Shown here in pieces: positions 27,370-37,567 of a stretch of 64,000 nucleotides of DNA. The stretch is from Mariluticola halotolerans (GTDB taxonomy: Bacteria > Pseudomonadota > Alphaproteobacteria > Rhizobiales > Devosiaceae): contig NZ_CP090960.1 of NCBI RefSeq assembly GCF_021611515.1, positions 2,294,001 through 2,358,000 on the forward strand, given 5' to 3'. Below the pieces are notes generated by a model that did not search any database, was not told the DNA's origin, and saw only the letters and a program-made list of their open reading frames with translations. The first letter of the stretch is position 1. Each line of letters starts with the position of its first letter. Made by a program: the position numbers and the translations under genes.

Positions 27370-27978
27370 ATGACCGAGGCAGAACTGAACAGCAAACGCT
27401 ATATCCGTGAGACCGGACAGGAAGCGCGGATCGCCGCGATCCTCGCGCCCGTTGCCGCCGATATGGGCTATGATCTGGTACGGGTCAAAATCCTGCCGGA
27501 TAATGGCTGTACCCTGCAGATCATGGCGGAAGATGCCAATGGGCAATTCTCGATCCAGGATTGCGAGAAGCTGAGCCGGGAAATCAATCCGGTGCTCGAT
27601 GTTGAAGAGCCGATTTCGCAGGCCTATCACCTTGAGGTCTCCTCGCCCGGCGTTGACCGGCCTTTGGTGCGCCCGCGCGATTTTGCCCGCTGGGCCGGTC
27701 ATGAGGCACGCATTGAGCTGACGGATATGGTGGACGGGCGCAAGCGGTTCCGCGGCAAGATTGCCGAGAGCGATGCGACCAGCGTCACCATTGACCTGCC
27801 GGATGTGCCAGAGGGTGGCAAGGCGCTTTACAAGCTGGACCTCGAATCAATTGCCGAAGCCAAACTGATCATGACCGACGCCTTGCTGGAAGCGGCGCGT
27901 CTGGAACAGGAAAACCAGGACATACTTGATAATCCCGATATCGAAACGATCGAGGATAATTCAGAGGAGAACGACTAA
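27370..27978 (+). CDS. rimP: Ribosome maturation factor RimP
   Basis: RimP binds the assembling 30S subunit and helps incorporate S12 and S19. The 202-aa protein has the family signatures YDLVRVKIL, ISQAYHLEVSSPGVDRPL near residue 84 and the C-terminal SH3-like domain. The C-terminus is extended and acidic (ETIEDNSEEND). ATG 27370 is chosen with GGAAGAG (27354-27360) upstream. It overlaps nusA by 1 bp (TAATG) and is the first gene of the operon. Confidence 0.94.
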   Translation: MTEAELNSKRYIRETGQEARIAAILAPVAADMGYDLVRVKILPDNGCTLQIMAEDANGQFSIQDCEKLSREINPVLDVEEPISQAYHLEVSSPGVDRPLVRPRDFARWAGHEARIELTDMVDGRKRFRGKIAESDATSVTIDLPDVPEGGKALYKLDLESIAEAKLIMTDALLEAARLEQENQDILDNPDIETIEDNSEEND

Positions 27979-29573
27979 TGGCCGTTTCAGCCAACAGGCT
28001 TGAACTTTTGCAGATCGCCGATGCGGTTGCGCGCGAAAAATCCATCGACCGCATGATCGTCATCGATGCGATGCAGGACGCCATTCAGAAAGCCGCCCGC
28101 TCGCGCTACGGCGCCGAGACCGAGGTGCGTGCCGAGATCAACCCCAAGACCGGCGAATTGCGCCTGTGGCGCTTGCGCGAAGTGGTTGAGACCGTCGAAG
28201 AGCCCGGCCGCGAAATCTCGCTGCCCGAGGCCCAGGCCAAGAATGATGCCGCCAAATATGGCGACTACATCACCGAGCCGCTGCCGCCGATCGAATTTGG
28301 CCGCATCGCCGCCCAGTCGGCCAAGCAGGTCATCGTGCAAAAAGTGCGCGACGCCGAACGCGACCGCATGTTTGACGACTATTCCTCGCGCATTGGTGAA
28401 ATCGTCAACGGGTCGGTCAAGCGGGTCGAATATGGCAATGTCATTGTCGATCTGGGCCGGGGCGAAGCCATTATCCGCCGTGACGAACTGATCCCGCGTG
28501 AGCAGTTCCGCTATGGCGACCGTGTACGCGCCTATATTTATGACGTGCGCCGCGAACAGCGCGGCCCGCAGATTTTCCTGTCGCGTACCCATCCCCAGTT
28601 CATGGCCAAACTGTTCACCCAGGAAGTGCCGGAAATCTATGATGGCGTGATCCAGATCCGCTCGATCGCCCGCGATCCGGGCTCGCGCGCCAAGATTGCC
28701 GTGACCTCCAATGACGGTTCGATCGATCCGGTCGGTGCCTGTGTGGGTATGCGCGGTTCGCGCGTGCAGGCGGTTGTTGCCGAATTGCAGGGCGAAAAGA
28801 TCGACATCATTCCCTGGACCGAAAACATTGCTGATCTGGTGGTCTCTGCATTGCAGCCCGCCGAAGTCGCCAAGGTTGTGCTCGACGAGCAGGCCGAAAA
28901 GATCGAAGTCGTTGTACCCGATGAGCAATTGTCGCTGGCCATTGGCCGCCGCGGCCAGAATGTGCGTCTTGCCAGCCAGTTGATCGGCTGGGATATCGAC
29001 ATTCTTACCGAGCAGGAAGAATCAGAGCGCCGGCAGAAAGAATTCACCGAACGGTCCGAATTGTTCATGCAGGCCCTTGATGTTGACGAGATGGTTGCCC
29101 AGCTATTGGCATCGGAAGGCTTTTCCTCGCTGGAAGAAGTCGCCTATATCGAACTGGACGAAATTGCCTCAATCCAGGGCTTTGATGCCGAGACTGCATC
29201 GGAAATCCAGCAGCGCGCCATTGATTATCTCAGTGCCCAGGAAGCCGCTCTTGATGATGAGCGCAAATCGCTGGGCGTCGAAGACGATCTTTACGAAATT
29301 CCTGGCCTGACCGCTGCCATGCTGGTGGCTCTTGGCAAGGAAGAGATCAAGAGCGTCGATGATTTTGCCGGCTGTGCCGCTGATGATCTGGTTGGCTGGG
29401 TCGAGCGTCAGGATGGCGAAGTGAAGCGGTTCGAGGGTACGTTCTCGGATTTCCCGGTTTCCCGCGAGGAAGCTGAGGAAATGATTATGTCCGCCCGCCT
29501 GAAGGCTGGCTGGGTGACCGAGGAAGACCTCGCACCTGCCGAGACGGAAGAGGAAGAAGCTGTCGCGGAATAA
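27978..29573 (+). CDS. nusA: Transcription termination/antitermination factor NusA
   Basis: NusA binds RNA polymerase and modulates pausing, termination and rRNA antitermination. The 531-aa protein shows the N-terminal polymerase-binding domain ([32 protein letters not shown]), an S1 domain ([32 protein letters not shown], ~135-200), two KH domains ([18 protein letters not shown] near 255; [16 protein letters not shown] near 322) and acidic C-terminal repeats. If the leader terminator before rimP is real, NusA could regulate its own operon there, as is known for NusA autoregulation in E. coli; that is inference here. Confidence 0.97.
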   Translation: MAVSANRLELLQIADAVAREKSIDRMIVIDAMQDAIQKAARSRYGAETEVRAEINPKTGELRLWRLREVVETVEEPGREISLPEAQAKNDAAKYGDYITEPLPPIEFGRIAAQSAKQVIVQKVRDAERDRMFDDYSSRIGEIVNGSVKRVEYGNVIVDLGRGEAIIRRDELIPREQFRYGDRVRAYIYDVRREQRGPQIFLSRTHPQFMAKLFTQEVPEIYDGVIQIRSIARDPGSRAKIAVTSNDGSIDPVGACVGMRGSRVQAVVAELQGEKIDIIPWTENIADLVVSALQPAEVAKVVLDEQAEKIEVVVPDEQLSLAIGRRGQNVRLASQLIGWDIDILTEQEESERRQKEFTERSELFMQALDVDEMVAQLLASEGFSSLEEVAYIELDEIASIQGFDAETASEIQQRAIDYLSAQEAALDDERKSLGVEDDLYEIPGLTAAMLVALGKEEIKSVDDFAGCAADDLVGWVERQDGEVKRFEGTFSDFPVSREEAEEMIMSARLKAGWVTEEDLAPAETEEEEAVAE

Positions 29574-29622
29574 GGGGTAAGGGGGCCTTTGCCCCCTCCC
29601 CGCCCGTTGCGGCGCAATATAT

Positions 29623-30213
29623 ATGCCCAAAGAGGAACCGATCCGTCAGTGTGCGCTGACACGTGAAACAAAACCGGCCGAGGACCTATTGCGTTTTGCC
29701 CTCGGACCGGACGATGTTCTGGTACCTGATATCGACGCCAGGGCCGAAGGCCGCGGTGTCTGGATCACCCTCTCGAAGGCATCTGTTGAGGCCGCAGCGC
29801 AGAAAAATGTCTTTGCGCGCAGCCTGAAACAAAATGTCACCGTGCCACCGGACCTTGCTTTAATGGCCCTGACGCGGTTAGAACAGCGTCTGCTTGGCGC
29901 ACTTGGCCTGGCGCGGAAGGCCGGACAATTGCTCACCGGAGCAACAAAGGTCCGGGCCGCCATCGAAAAACCGGGGATTATAGCCCTGTTCACGGCGACG
30001 GACGCAGCGCCAGACGGGCGACAGAAAATGCTAGGGGCGGCACGCGCCATGTCGGCGGACGTGCCCACGCCCCATTTTGAAGTTTTAACCTCGGTACAAA
30101 TGGGTTTGGCACTGGGGCAGGAAAATGTGATACATGCGGCCCTGATTAACGGGTCCGCGGCAAAATCGGCACTGTACCGGGCGGATAGGCTGCATCGGTA
30201 CATGATGAATTAG
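29623..30213 (+). CDS. YlxR (DUF448)/L7Ae-like RNA-binding fusion protein
   Basis: A 196-aa two-domain protein. The N-terminal YlxR domain has [19 protein letters not shown] and GRGVWI near residue 43. The C-terminal L7Ae-type domain has [21 protein letters not shown] near residues 87-107. In Firmicutes these are separate genes between nusA and infB; the fused form is typical of alphaproteobacteria. It probably binds structured RNA, perhaps rRNA or RNase P RNA. The ATG at 29623 lacks a clear ribosome-binding site. A 6-bp GC hairpin (29581-29596) without a U-tract lies between nusA and this gene. Confidence 0.9.
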   Translation: MPKEEPIRQCALTRETKPAEDLLRFALGPDDVLVPDIDARAEGRGVWITLSKASVEAAAQKNVFARSLKQNVTVPPDLALMALTRLEQRLLGALGLARKAGQLLTGATKVRAAIEKPGIIALFTATDAAPDGRQKMLGAARAMSADVPTPHFEVLTSVQMGLALGQENVIHAALINGSAAKSALYRADRLHRYMMN

Positions 30214-30232
30214 ACGGAAAAGAAACGGCTAT

Positions 30233-32848
30233 ATGAGCGATCAAGACGATAAGCGTGACGATACGACTTCCGGCGGGGGCCCTAAGAAAACCCTGACGCT
30301 GAAAGGTGCCCCGAATCTCGGTGGGCGACCCGGCGTGGCGCGTTCTTCGCGCGCGGTTGTGGTTGAAAAGCGCACGCGGCGCGTTGGTGCGCCAGCGGGC
30401 CCGGGGCCTGCTGCACGTCCGCAACCCGCAAAACCGGCCGGACAGGGCGGACAGCAGGCTGGCAATCGGCCGCCGCGTCCTTCTGCACCGCGTCCCCAGC
30501 CCCGCACAGGCGGTGGCCTGACGGCTGGCGAGAATTCGGCCCGCGAACGGGTGCTGCGTGAAGCGGCGGCCCGTCAGCATGAGGAACAGAAGCGCTTTGC
30601 GGAAGAAGAGCGCCGCCGGGTTGAAGAAGATACCCGCCGCCGCGCCCAGCGCGAGGAAGAAGAACGCCGCCGTGCAGCAGAAGCCGAGGCTGCCGCAGCA
30701 CCGGCTCCGGCAGAAGAAGCGCCCGCGGCGGCAAAACCCGAGGCACCTGCCGCACGCACGCGCCCGGCCAATAATACCCGCCGCGCCGAACCGGCCATGC
30801 CTGCGCCCACACCGGCGGATGCCGAGGCTGATGCCGAGCGCCGCACCCGCGGCCGCGGTGTGCAGCCCAAGGGTCTTGTTAATGCCGATGAGCTGGAACG
30901 CGCCCGCCGCGCGGCCCGCCCCTCACCGACACCGACCCGCCGTGGTGCGCCCGGTGGCAATAATCGTGGCCGCCTGACGGTGACCACAGCGCTGACAGAT
31001 GGCGGCGATCGCGATCGCAGCCCCTCTTTGGCCGCCATGCGCCGCCGCCGCGAAAAACAGCGCGGCAAGCAGCGTGAAGTGCAGCCTAAGCTCAGCCGTG
31101 AAGTGACGATTCCGGAAGCCATCACCGTGCAGGAACTTGCCAACCGCATGTCCGAGCGCGCTGTCGACGTCATCAAGTTCCTGATGGGTCAGGACATGAT
31201 GGTCAAGATGAACGATGTGCTCGATGCGGATACCGCCGAACTGGTGGCGACTGAACTGGGCCATACGGTGAAGCGCGTTGCGGAAAGCGACGTTGAAACC
31301 GGCCTGTTCGAGGATGCCAAGACCGACCGCCCCGAAGACATGAAGCCACGGCCTCCGGTTGTGACCATTATGGGCCATGTCGATCACGGCAAGACCTCGC
31401 TGCTCGATGCGATCCGCGAAGCCAATGTGGTTTCGGGGGAAGCCGGCGGCATTACCCAGCATATCGGTGCCTATCAGGTCGAAAAGAACGGCCAGAAGAT
31501 CACCTTCCTTGACACACCGGGCCACGCGGCATTTACCGCGATGCGCGCCCGTGGTGCCCAGGCGACGGATATTGCGGTTCTGGTGGTTGCGGCCGATGAC
31601 AGTGTCATGCCGCAGACCATTGAATCGATCAAACACGCCAAGGCGGCCGGTGTGCCGATCATCGTGGCGATCAACAAGATCGACAAGCCCGAGGCAGATG
31701 CCAACAAGGTGCGCACCGAATTGCTGCAACACGAAGTGTTTGTGGAATCGATGGGCGGTGAAGTGCTGGATGTGGAAGTTTCCGCGCTCAAGCACACCAA
31801 TCTCGACAAACTGCTCGAAACCATCCTGCTGCAGTCGGAAATTCTCGAATTGCGGGTCAATCCCGAGGGCCGGGCCCAGGGCACGGTCATCGAAGCCAAG
31901 CTCGACAAGGGCCGGGGCGCTGTGGCCACGGTTCTGGTGCAGCGCGGCACACTGGGCATTGGCGACATTGTGGTTGCCGGCTCGGAATGGGCCCGTGTAC
32001 GCGCCCTGATCGACGACAAGGGTGCCCAGATCAAGACGGCTGGTCCCTCGACCCCGGTTGAAGTGCTCGGCTTTACCGGCGTGCCGGATGCGGGCGACCT
32101 TTTCTCGGTTGTCGAGACGGAAGCGCGTGCCCGCGAAATCACTGAATACCGTCAGCGCCAGATTCGCGAGAAATCGGGAACCGGCGGGGCCACCTCGCTT
32201 GAGCAGATGATGAATCAGCTCAAAGCGTCGGGCGTTGCCAAGTTCCCGCTGATCATCAAGGGCGATGTGCAGGGTTCGGTTGAAGCCATTGTCGGCTCGC
32301 TCGACAAGCTGGCGACAGACGAGGTTTCCGCGCAGATCCTGATGGCTGGTGTCGGCGGCATCACTGAAAGCGATGTCACCCTGGCGCAGGCCTCCAATGC
32401 CATCATCATCGGCTTCAATGTGCGTGCCAACAAGCAGGCCCGTGAAAGCGCCGAGCGTGAAGGCCTTGAGATCCGTTATTACAACATCATCTACGATCTG
32501 GTTGATGATGTGAAATCGGCCATGTCGGGTCTGTTGGCTCCGGAACGGCGCGAAACCTTTATCGGTTACGCCGAAATTCTGGAAGTGTTCAACATCACCA
32601 AGGTCGGCAAAGTTGCCGGTTGCCGGGTTACCGAGGGCATGGTCGAACGTGGTTCAGGCGTCCGCCTATTGCGCGACGACGTAGTCATTCACGAAGGCAA
32701 GCTTTCGACGCTCAAGCGCTTCAAGGACGAGGTCAAGGACGTGCAGATGGGCCAGGAATGCGGCATGGCGTTCGAGAACTATCAGGACATGCGTGCTGGT
32801 GACGTGATCGAATGTTTCCGCGTCGAGACGGTGCAGCGCACGCTCTGA
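30233..32848 (+). CDS. infB: Translation initiation factor IF-2
   Basis: IF-2 is the GTPase that brings fMet-tRNA to the 30S start site. It has 871 aa with a long low-complexity, Ala/Arg/Glu/Pro-rich N-terminal region (residues ~1-280). An IF2_N segment follows ([21 protein letters not shown] near 300). The G domain has G1 GHVDHGKTS near 382, G3 DTPGH and G4 NKID, and domains C1 and C2 end in [12 protein letters not shown]-like sequence. The stop shares one base with the next ATG. The N-terminal composition is normal for alphaproteobacterial IF-2. Confidence 0.97.
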   Translation: MSDQDDKRDDTTSGGGPKKTLTLKGAPNLGGRPGVARSSRAVVVEKRTRRVGAPAGPGPAARPQPAKPAGQGGQQAGNRPPRPSAPRPQPRTGGGLTAGENSARERVLREAAARQHEEQKRFAEEERRRVEEDTRRRAQREEEERRRAAEAEAAAAPAPAEEAPAAAKPEAPAARTRPANNTRRAEPAMPAPTPADAEADAERRTRGRGVQPKGLVNADELERARRAARPSPTPTRRGAPGGNNRGRLTVTTALTDGGDRDRSPSLAAMRRRREKQRGKQREVQPKLSREVTIPEAITVQELANRMSERAVDVIKFLMGQDMMVKMNDVLDADTAELVATELGHTVKRVAESDVETGLFEDAKTDRPEDMKPRPPVVTIMGHVDHGKTSLLDAIREANVVSGEAGGITQHIGAYQVEKNGQKITFLDTPGHAAFTAMRARGAQATDIAVLVVAADDSVMPQTIESIKHAKAAGVPIIVAINKIDKPEADANKVRTELLQHEVFVESMGGEVLDVEVSALKHTNLDKLLETILLQSEILELRVNPEGRAQGTVIEAKLDKGRGAVATVLVQRGTLGIGDIVVAGSEWARVRALIDDKGAQIKTAGPSTPVEVLGFTGVPDAGDLFSVVETEARAREITEYRQRQIREKSGTGGATSLEQMMNQLKASGVAKFPLIIKGDVQGSVEAIVGSLDKLATDEVSAQILMAGVGGITESDVTLAQASNAIIIGFNVRANKQARESAEREGLEIRYYNIIYDLVDDVKSAMSGLLAPERRETFIGYAEILEVFNITKVGKVAGCRVTEGMVERGSGVRLLRDDVVIHEGKLSTLKRFKDEVKDVQMGQECGMAFENYQDMRAGDVIECFRVETVQRTL

Positions 32849-33531
32849 TGCGCCCCTTCAACCGGCTCATCGCCTGTGTATTTTCGGGACTGGCAGCCAG
32901 CATGGCCGCCAGTCCTGCTGTTTTTGCGCAAGAGGCAACGGACGAACCGGTGATCGAGGTGACGGGCCGGGTGCTCAAAACCGAAATGTCCGGCTTTGCC
33001 GTCGCCTTTCCGGCCCCCGGCTGGGTCGATGACGAGAACGGATCTGTTCTGGACCAGTCGCGCTCGAAGGTGACCGAAATCCGGCCCGGCCTGACCTCGC
33101 TGGTTTTTCATAAAAAAGACGAGAACACGGCCTTCTGGTCGGAATTGATGGCGGTTCTGGCCGTTCATGTGCCCGGCTATACTGCCGGTCAGCAATTCAA
33201 GCGCATGGCTGATCCGCTGGCGGCATCGTGCATGCCGGGGCAGATTGATCTGTCATGGATTGTGCCCCTGCCCGGCTCTGACCGGGAGGCACTGGTGGGC
33301 ATGTGCGGGGCGTATAATTTGCAGGCCCGGCAGACACAGGCCTGTATTGGGGGGATTGTGGTTGCCGTCTCGCTGGAAGCCGAAGAGGGCGTGGTGACTG
33401 TCTATAACGAATGGTGCACCCCCAGCTATGACGTGAAGAACCCCGATAAATGGCCGGTCAGCCGCGCTGAAATTGAAAACCGCGCCCGGATGATGCAATC
33501 GCTGACCCGGTTCGAGGTTTTGCCCGAATAG
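32848..33531 (+). CDS. Secreted protein of unknown function with four mature cysteines
   Basis: A 227-aa protein with a clear Sec signal peptide (RPF start, hydrophobic core LIACVFSGLAASMAA, cleavage after AVFA before QEA). The mature part has four cysteines (SCMPG, MCGAY, ACIGG, EWCTP), suggesting two disulfides in the periplasm. I recognise no family. ATG 32848 overlaps the infB TGA by 1 bp, so it is translated from the infB operon transcript, yet infB is usually followed directly by rbfA. A 142-bp gap with no evident signal follows before rbfA. Confidence 0.75.
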   Translation: MRPFNRLIACVFSGLAASMAASPAVFAQEATDEPVIEVTGRVLKTEMSGFAVAFPAPGWVDDENGSVLDQSRSKVTEIRPGLTSLVFHKKDENTAFWSELMAVLAVHVPGYTAGQQFKRMADPLAASCMPGQIDLSWIVPLPGSDREALVGMCGAYNLQARQTQACIGGIVVAVSLEAEEGVVTVYNEWCTPSYDVKNPDKWPVSRAEIENRARMMQSLTRFEVLPE

Positions 33532-33673
33532 GCCGGGCGGTTTTGCCGTTCCCCGTTGGTTCTAATGTATTTTCTTGTTATCGAACCGGGTCTGAGGGTA
33601 GATCAACACAACAATGCCTCACATCGCCGTTTAGATTGCGGGCAGAATTTGAATTCACATCAAGAGCGATACA

Positions 33674-34081
33674 ATGTCCCAATCCGGTAGAGGCCCCACC
33701 CAGCGCATGCTGCGCGTCGGCGAACTGATCCGCCACGCGCTGGCCAATATGCTGACCCGTGGTGACATTATCGATCCCGTCATCGAGCGCGCGGTCATCA
33801 CCGTGCCCGAGGTGCGCATGAGCCATGACCTGAAGCTGGCCAAGGCCTATATCGTGCCGCTTGGCGGACAGAATGCCGAACAGATCGTTACGGCACTCAA
33901 CAAGCATGCCAAATTTGTGCGCGGGCAGATTGCGCCACAGGTCAATCTGAAATTCGCGCCGGAAATCCGGTTCTATTTCGATGACACGTTTGATGAGGCC
34001 AGCCGCATCGACATGCTGTTGCGTTCGGACAAGGTGCAACGCGACCTCGCCCGCGATGATGATGCGGATGACGAAGACTAG
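33674..34081 (+). CDS. rbfA: Ribosome-binding factor A
   Basis: RbfA (135 aa) is a KH-like cold-shock factor that binds the 30S subunit and helps 16S 5'-end maturation. Recognisable segments are [18 protein letters not shown] near the N-terminus, [19 protein letters not shown]-like sequence near residue 40, and the C-terminal [18 protein letters not shown]. An acidic tail ends the protein. It lies between infB and truB as in most proteobacteria, apart from the secreted-protein gene inserted upstream. Confidence 0.95.
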   Translation: MSQSGRGPTQRMLRVGELIRHALANMLTRGDIIDPVIERAVITVPEVRMSHDLKLAKAYIVPLGGQNAEQIVTALNKHAKFVRGQIAPQVNLKFAPEIRFYFDDTFDEASRIDMLLRSDKVQRDLARDDDADDED

Positions 34082-34135
34082 AGCGCGCCGGGTTTTGACG
34101 CCCCTTATCCGCCTGAACGAAAAGACCCCGACTGA

Positions 34136-35044
34136 ATGACCCAGCAAAAACGGCCCAAACGCAACATCTCCGGATGGCTTGTGCTCAACAAGCCCTATGA
34201 CATGTCCTCGACCGAGGCCGTGGGCAAGGTGCGCTGGCTGTTGAGCGCCAAAAAGGGCGGCCATGCGGGCACGCTCGATCCGCTGGCGACCGGGATTTTG
34301 CCGATTGCGCTGGGGGAAGCCACCAAGACGGTACCGCAGGTGCAGGATGGCACAAAGGTTTATCAATTCACCCTGGTCTGGGGGGCGGCCACGGCGACCG
34401 ATGATATTGAAGGCGAGGTGATTGCGACCTCAGACCATCGCCCCAATCGTGAGGCTGTTGAACAGGCATTGCCGGCGTTTCGGGGCCTGATCACACAGAT
34501 TCCGCCCGCCTTTTCAGCCATCAAGATTGATGGCGAACGCGCCTATGATCTGGCGCGGGCCGGTGAAAAATTTGATATGCCCGCCCGCGAGGTCGAAATC
34601 GACCGGTTTGACCTGCTTGAGCATGGCGAGACCCAGTCCCGGTTTGAAGTTGAATGCGCCAAAGGCACCTATATCCGGGCACTGGCGCGTGATCTGGCTG
34701 AAGCCCTTGGCAGCAAGGGCCATGTGGGCCAGTTGCACCGGGCGGCGGTGGGCGATTTTGCCGATGCGCAGTCGATTGACCTTGATGTGTTTGAAGCGGC
34801 CAGCCTTGACGAGCGCGACGCCATGTTGCTGCCGGTTGCCGCGGGCCTTGCCGGTGTGCCGGAAATCCGGCTCGACGCCCGGCAGGCCACCACAATTCGT
34901 CTGGGTAATCCGGTGTTGCTGACCGGCGCTGACGCGCCGATCGCTATTGATGAAGCCTGGGCCAGTTGCCGGGGCGAGGCGATTGCGACAGGATTTGTCG
35001 AGAAGGGCCAGTTCAAGCCGAAACGGGTAATCCTGCCGAACTGA
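34136..35044 (+). CDS. truB: tRNA pseudouridine(55) synthase TruB
   Basis: TruB makes pseudouridine 55 in the T-loop of all tRNAs and acts as a tRNA chaperone. The 302-aa protein has the catalytic aspartate in GHAGTLDPLATGILPIALGEATK near residue 48. It also has QIPPAFSAIKIDGERAYDLAR near residue 122 and the C-terminal VEKGQFKPKRV. The start ATG 34136 has a weak upstream AACGAAAAGA. It belongs to the rimP-pnp operon. Confidence 0.95.
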   Translation: MTQQKRPKRNISGWLVLNKPYDMSSTEAVGKVRWLLSAKKGGHAGTLDPLATGILPIALGEATKTVPQVQDGTKVYQFTLVWGAATATDDIEGEVIATSDHRPNREAVEQALPAFRGLITQIPPAFSAIKIDGERAYDLARAGEKFDMPAREVEIDRFDLLEHGETQSRFEVECAKGTYIRALARDLAEALGSKGHVGQLHRAAVGDFADAQSIDLDVFEAASLDERDAMLLPVAAGLAGVPEIRLDARQATTIRLGNPVLLTGADAPIAIDEAWASCRGEAIATGFVEKGQFKPKRVILPN

Positions 35045-35132
35045 GCGGCCGGGCTGAAACGCGATTGCCCAAATTTGAGGCCCGATATATTCTATCCCAA
35101 AATAGCTGCATCATGGAGCACGCGGTTACCGC

Positions 35133-36806
35133 ATGACATCTAATCCTAACGTGCCCGTGCGCCGCGAGCGTTCCATTGTTGTTGTTCTTGTCTCGCTGGC
35201 CCTGATGAGCCTGTTGCCGGCTTTTGCCTACGCTTCGGTATTGTTGCTGCGCAACAACCAGGCCCAGCTCGAGATTGTGCGCAGCCTGACCATTTCGACA
35301 ACACGCACGATGAACGAGGCGGTTGATCGCGAACTTGACGGCATGATCACCACCTTGCGGGTGCTCTCGAGCGCCCCATCGCTGCTGGAGGGTGACTTAC
35401 AGGCTTTTCATCAGCGGACGCAGGAAGCCTTGCGCGGCAGTGCCACCTTTTTGCTTGTTCTCGATGAAACCGGCCAGCAACTTTTGAATACCCGCCTGCC
35501 CTATGGTTCCGAATTGCCGAAATCGGGCGATCTCGAAACGCCCAAAAAGGCGCGTGAGAACAACAAGATTACCGTTTCTGACATGTTCATGGGGGCGGTG
35601 GCCAAGCGGTTGGTGTTTGACATTATCCTGCCCCTCAATGGCAGCCCGGATGAAAAACGGGTGCTGATGCTGGGCCAGAACGCCGACAATCTGCGCGATA
35701 CGTTAAGCGCGTCGCGCTTGCCGGACGGTTGGCATGGCACCCTGATCGACGGCAATCATGTGGTCGCGATATCGACCAATCCCGATATCAAGCAGGGTGA
35801 GCGGTTTTTCCTGCCCCTGCCCGACCGGGCCGGCTCATCCGGCTGGAGCGAAATCGCGCATGAGGGCGAAACCTATCGGGTGGTGAAGCAATATTCCTCG
35901 CTCAGCGGCTGGTCCGTTGTCGCCTGGGCGCCTGAAACCGTTGTCGCAAAGCCGCTGCGCGAAGCGATGTTCTGGCTTTTGGGTGGCGGCATCGTTTTGA
36001 TGATCCTCACCCTTGCCGCCACTTTGTGGATGTCCGGCCATCTGGCGAGCGCGGTGCGCAGTCTGGCGCGGACCGCCCGGTCTCTGGGCCAGGGGCAAGA
36101 GGTCAAAACCCGCCATTATTCGGTGCGCGAACTCAATACCATCGCCGATGAACTGGTCGATGCCGCGCGCAAACGTCAGACCTCGGAGGCCGAAATCCGG
36201 TTTCTGATGGGTGAGGTGGCGCATCGGGCGAAGAACCAGCTATCGGTTATTCAATCCATGGCGCGGCAAACGGCCAGCACCTCGGATTCGCTGGAGAATT
36301 TTCTCGATTATTTCCAGAAGCGGATTATCGGGCTGGCCCGGTCGACCGACCTTCTGCTCAATTACGGCTCCAGCGGTGTGGCGCTGGAGGAACTGGCGGC
36401 TGCCCATTTGCAGCCCTTTGCCCCCGATGATGCCGAACGGGTCAGTCTTTCTGGGCCGGAAGTGCGCTTGAGCGCGGAAGCCTCGCAGACCCTTGGCATG
36501 GCCCTGCACGAGCTGGCCACAAATGCTGCCAAATACGGTGCCTTTGCGCAATTGGAGGGGCATTTGCGCCTCAGCTGGGTCTGGCAGGATGACATGCTGG
36601 AACTGGTCTGGCGGGAGACCGGGGTGTCGCTAGACACGCCGGCAAGCGAGCGCGAGGGGTTCGGTACGGTGGTGATCAACCGTTTCCTCAAATCGACACT
36701 TCAGGCAGAAATCGAGCGAACGATGCATGATGACGGGCTGGAATGGCGCTTTAAGATGCCGCGCGCTGTGCTGCTTGCCGCCGCGCCGGCACAAGCGCCG
36801 GTTTGA
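35133..36806 (+). CDS. Membrane sensor histidine kinase, HWE family
   Basis: A 557-aa inner-membrane kinase with one N-terminal membrane segment (about residues 14-38), a ~235-residue periplasmic sensing region of likely Cache type, and a second segment (about 277-300). A HAMP-like linker and an HWE kinase domain follow. The phospho-accepting histidine is H364 in EVAHRAKNQLSVIQ; H459 and N464 lie in ALHELATNAAKYGAF, and WRETG is the family's W-x-E motif. HWE kinases in alphaproteobacteria often feed PhyR/EcfG stress signalling. No response regulator is adjacent, so partner and signal are unknown. Its place between truB and rpsO is unusual. Confidence 0.9.
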   Translation: MTSNPNVPVRRERSIVVVLVSLALMSLLPAFAYASVLLLRNNQAQLEIVRSLTISTTRTMNEAVDRELDGMITTLRVLSSAPSLLEGDLQAFHQRTQEALRGSATFLLVLDETGQQLLNTRLPYGSELPKSGDLETPKKARENNKITVSDMFMGAVAKRLVFDIILPLNGSPDEKRVLMLGQNADNLRDTLSASRLPDGWHGTLIDGNHVVAISTNPDIKQGERFFLPLPDRAGSSGWSEIAHEGETYRVVKQYSSLSGWSVVAWAPETVVAKPLREAMFWLLGGGIVLMILTLAATLWMSGHLASAVRSLARTARSLGQGQEVKTRHYSVRELNTIADELVDAARKRQTSEAEIRFLMGEVAHRAKNQLSVIQSMARQTASTSDSLENFLDYFQKRIIGLARSTDLLLNYGSSGVALEELAAAHLQPFAPDDAERVSLSGPEVRLSAEASQTLGMALHELATNAAKYGAFAQLEGHLRLSWVWQDDMLELVWRETGVSLDTPASEREGFGTVVINRFLKSTLQAEIERTMHDDGLEWRFKMPRAVLLAAAPAQAPV

Positions 36807-36844
36807 GCCTTTGGAGCCGCTGAGCGCGGCCCAACGCTTAGTCT

Positions 36845-36872
36845 TTGCATTTTGCGCGATTTTCCACTATAT
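36845..36872 (+). promoter_or_regulatory. Candidate rpsO promoter
   Basis: TTGCAT (36845-36850) and CTATAT (36867-36872) are 16 bp apart in the 168-bp gap before rpsO. This would give S15 its own promoter and a leader of about 95 nt, long enough for the translational self-control known for S15 in E. coli. Confidence 0.4.
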
Positions 36873-36974
36873 GAGCGCCAGCTTTGACCTTTGGGTCAGG
36901 CGAATTCACGGCCCTGTGCTGGACGACATCCCGGCCATGGGCGACCCAATCCTCCAAATCGAAAGGATTTCATG

Positions 36975-37244
36975 ATGTCGATTACTGCTGAACGCAAAGC
37001 TGAACTCATCAAGGAATATGCCACCAAGAAGGACGATACCGGTTCACCGGAAGTCCAGGTTGCCGTTCTTTCCGAGCGCATTGCCAATCTGACTGATCAC
37101 TTCAAGACCCATGGCAAGGATAATCATTCGCGCCGTGGCCTGTTGAAAATGGTCAGCCAGCGCCGTCGTCTGCTTGATTATGTCAAGCGCAATGACGAAG
37201 CGCGCTACCGGGGCCTGATTGAACGGCTCGGTCTGCGCCGCTAA
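36975..37244 (+). CDS. rpsO: 30S ribosomal protein S15
   Basis: S15 (89 aa, the standard length) is a primary 16S rRNA-binding protein of the small subunit. The sequence [34 protein letters not shown] and [20 protein letters not shown] is unmistakable. Of two consecutive ATGs, 36975 is chosen, 7 nt after GAAAGGA (36961-36967). A perfect 12-bp stem-loop follows, then pnp, as in most proteobacteria. Confidence 0.97.
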   Translation: MSITAERKAELIKEYATKKDDTGSPEVQVAVLSERIANLTDHFKTHGKDNHSRRGLLKMVSQRRRLLDYVKRNDEARYRGLIERLGLRR

Positions 37245-37258
37245 AGCGCAATAATGTC

Positions 37259-37288
37259 GACAAGGCGCGGCTCAGCCCGCGCCTTGTC
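37259..37288 (+). promoter_or_regulatory. Perfect 12-bp stem-loop between rpsO and pnp
   Basis: GACAAGGCGCGG (37259-37270) pairs exactly with CCGCGCCTTGTC (37277-37288) around a 6-nt loop; no U-tract follows. It may protect rpsO mRNA, terminate weakly, or be a processing site; in E. coli the rpsO-pnp leader is cut by RNase III and autoregulated by PNPase. The remainder of this 323-bp gap (37289-37567) has no gene I can support; a possible promoter is listed separately. Confidence 0.7.
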
Positions 37289-37363
37289 CATATCCGGCAG
37301 AATGTTTTGCAAACACTCTGCCAGCTGGCCTCAAGTGAGGCGTGGCAGGATCGTTGGCTGTTT

Positions 37364-37392
37364 TTGAAACTGGCTATCGCCAGGCGTTATCC
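37364..37392 (+). promoter_or_regulatory. Candidate pnp promoter
   Basis: TTGAAA (37364-37369) and TTATCC (37387-37392) are spaced 17 bp apart, downstream of the rpsO stem-loop and 175 bp before pnp. The spacer contains a small inverted repeat (CTGGC-TATC-GCCAG). Confidence 0.35.
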
Positions 37393-37567
37393 GGCAGGGT
37401 CTGCCGCAGGCGCAAAAATGTTTCAGGAATAGCTTGCCGTCTTGTCCACGTTTCGCCCGAGGGCCGAAACCGGTACCCGCAAAGGCCATGCACATGGGGT
37501 GTTTGGCGACCGGGTACATCTGGGGCACCCAAAGGGGCGTTCCAATTGATGAATGGAAAAGACGTAT

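Noticed and set aside
29655-29670. Half parS-like sequence ACGTGAAACA at the start of the ylxR-type gene
   Set aside because: It matches only 12 of 16 consensus positions and lacks the TTCACGTGAA core; likely a coincidence of codons for TRETK.
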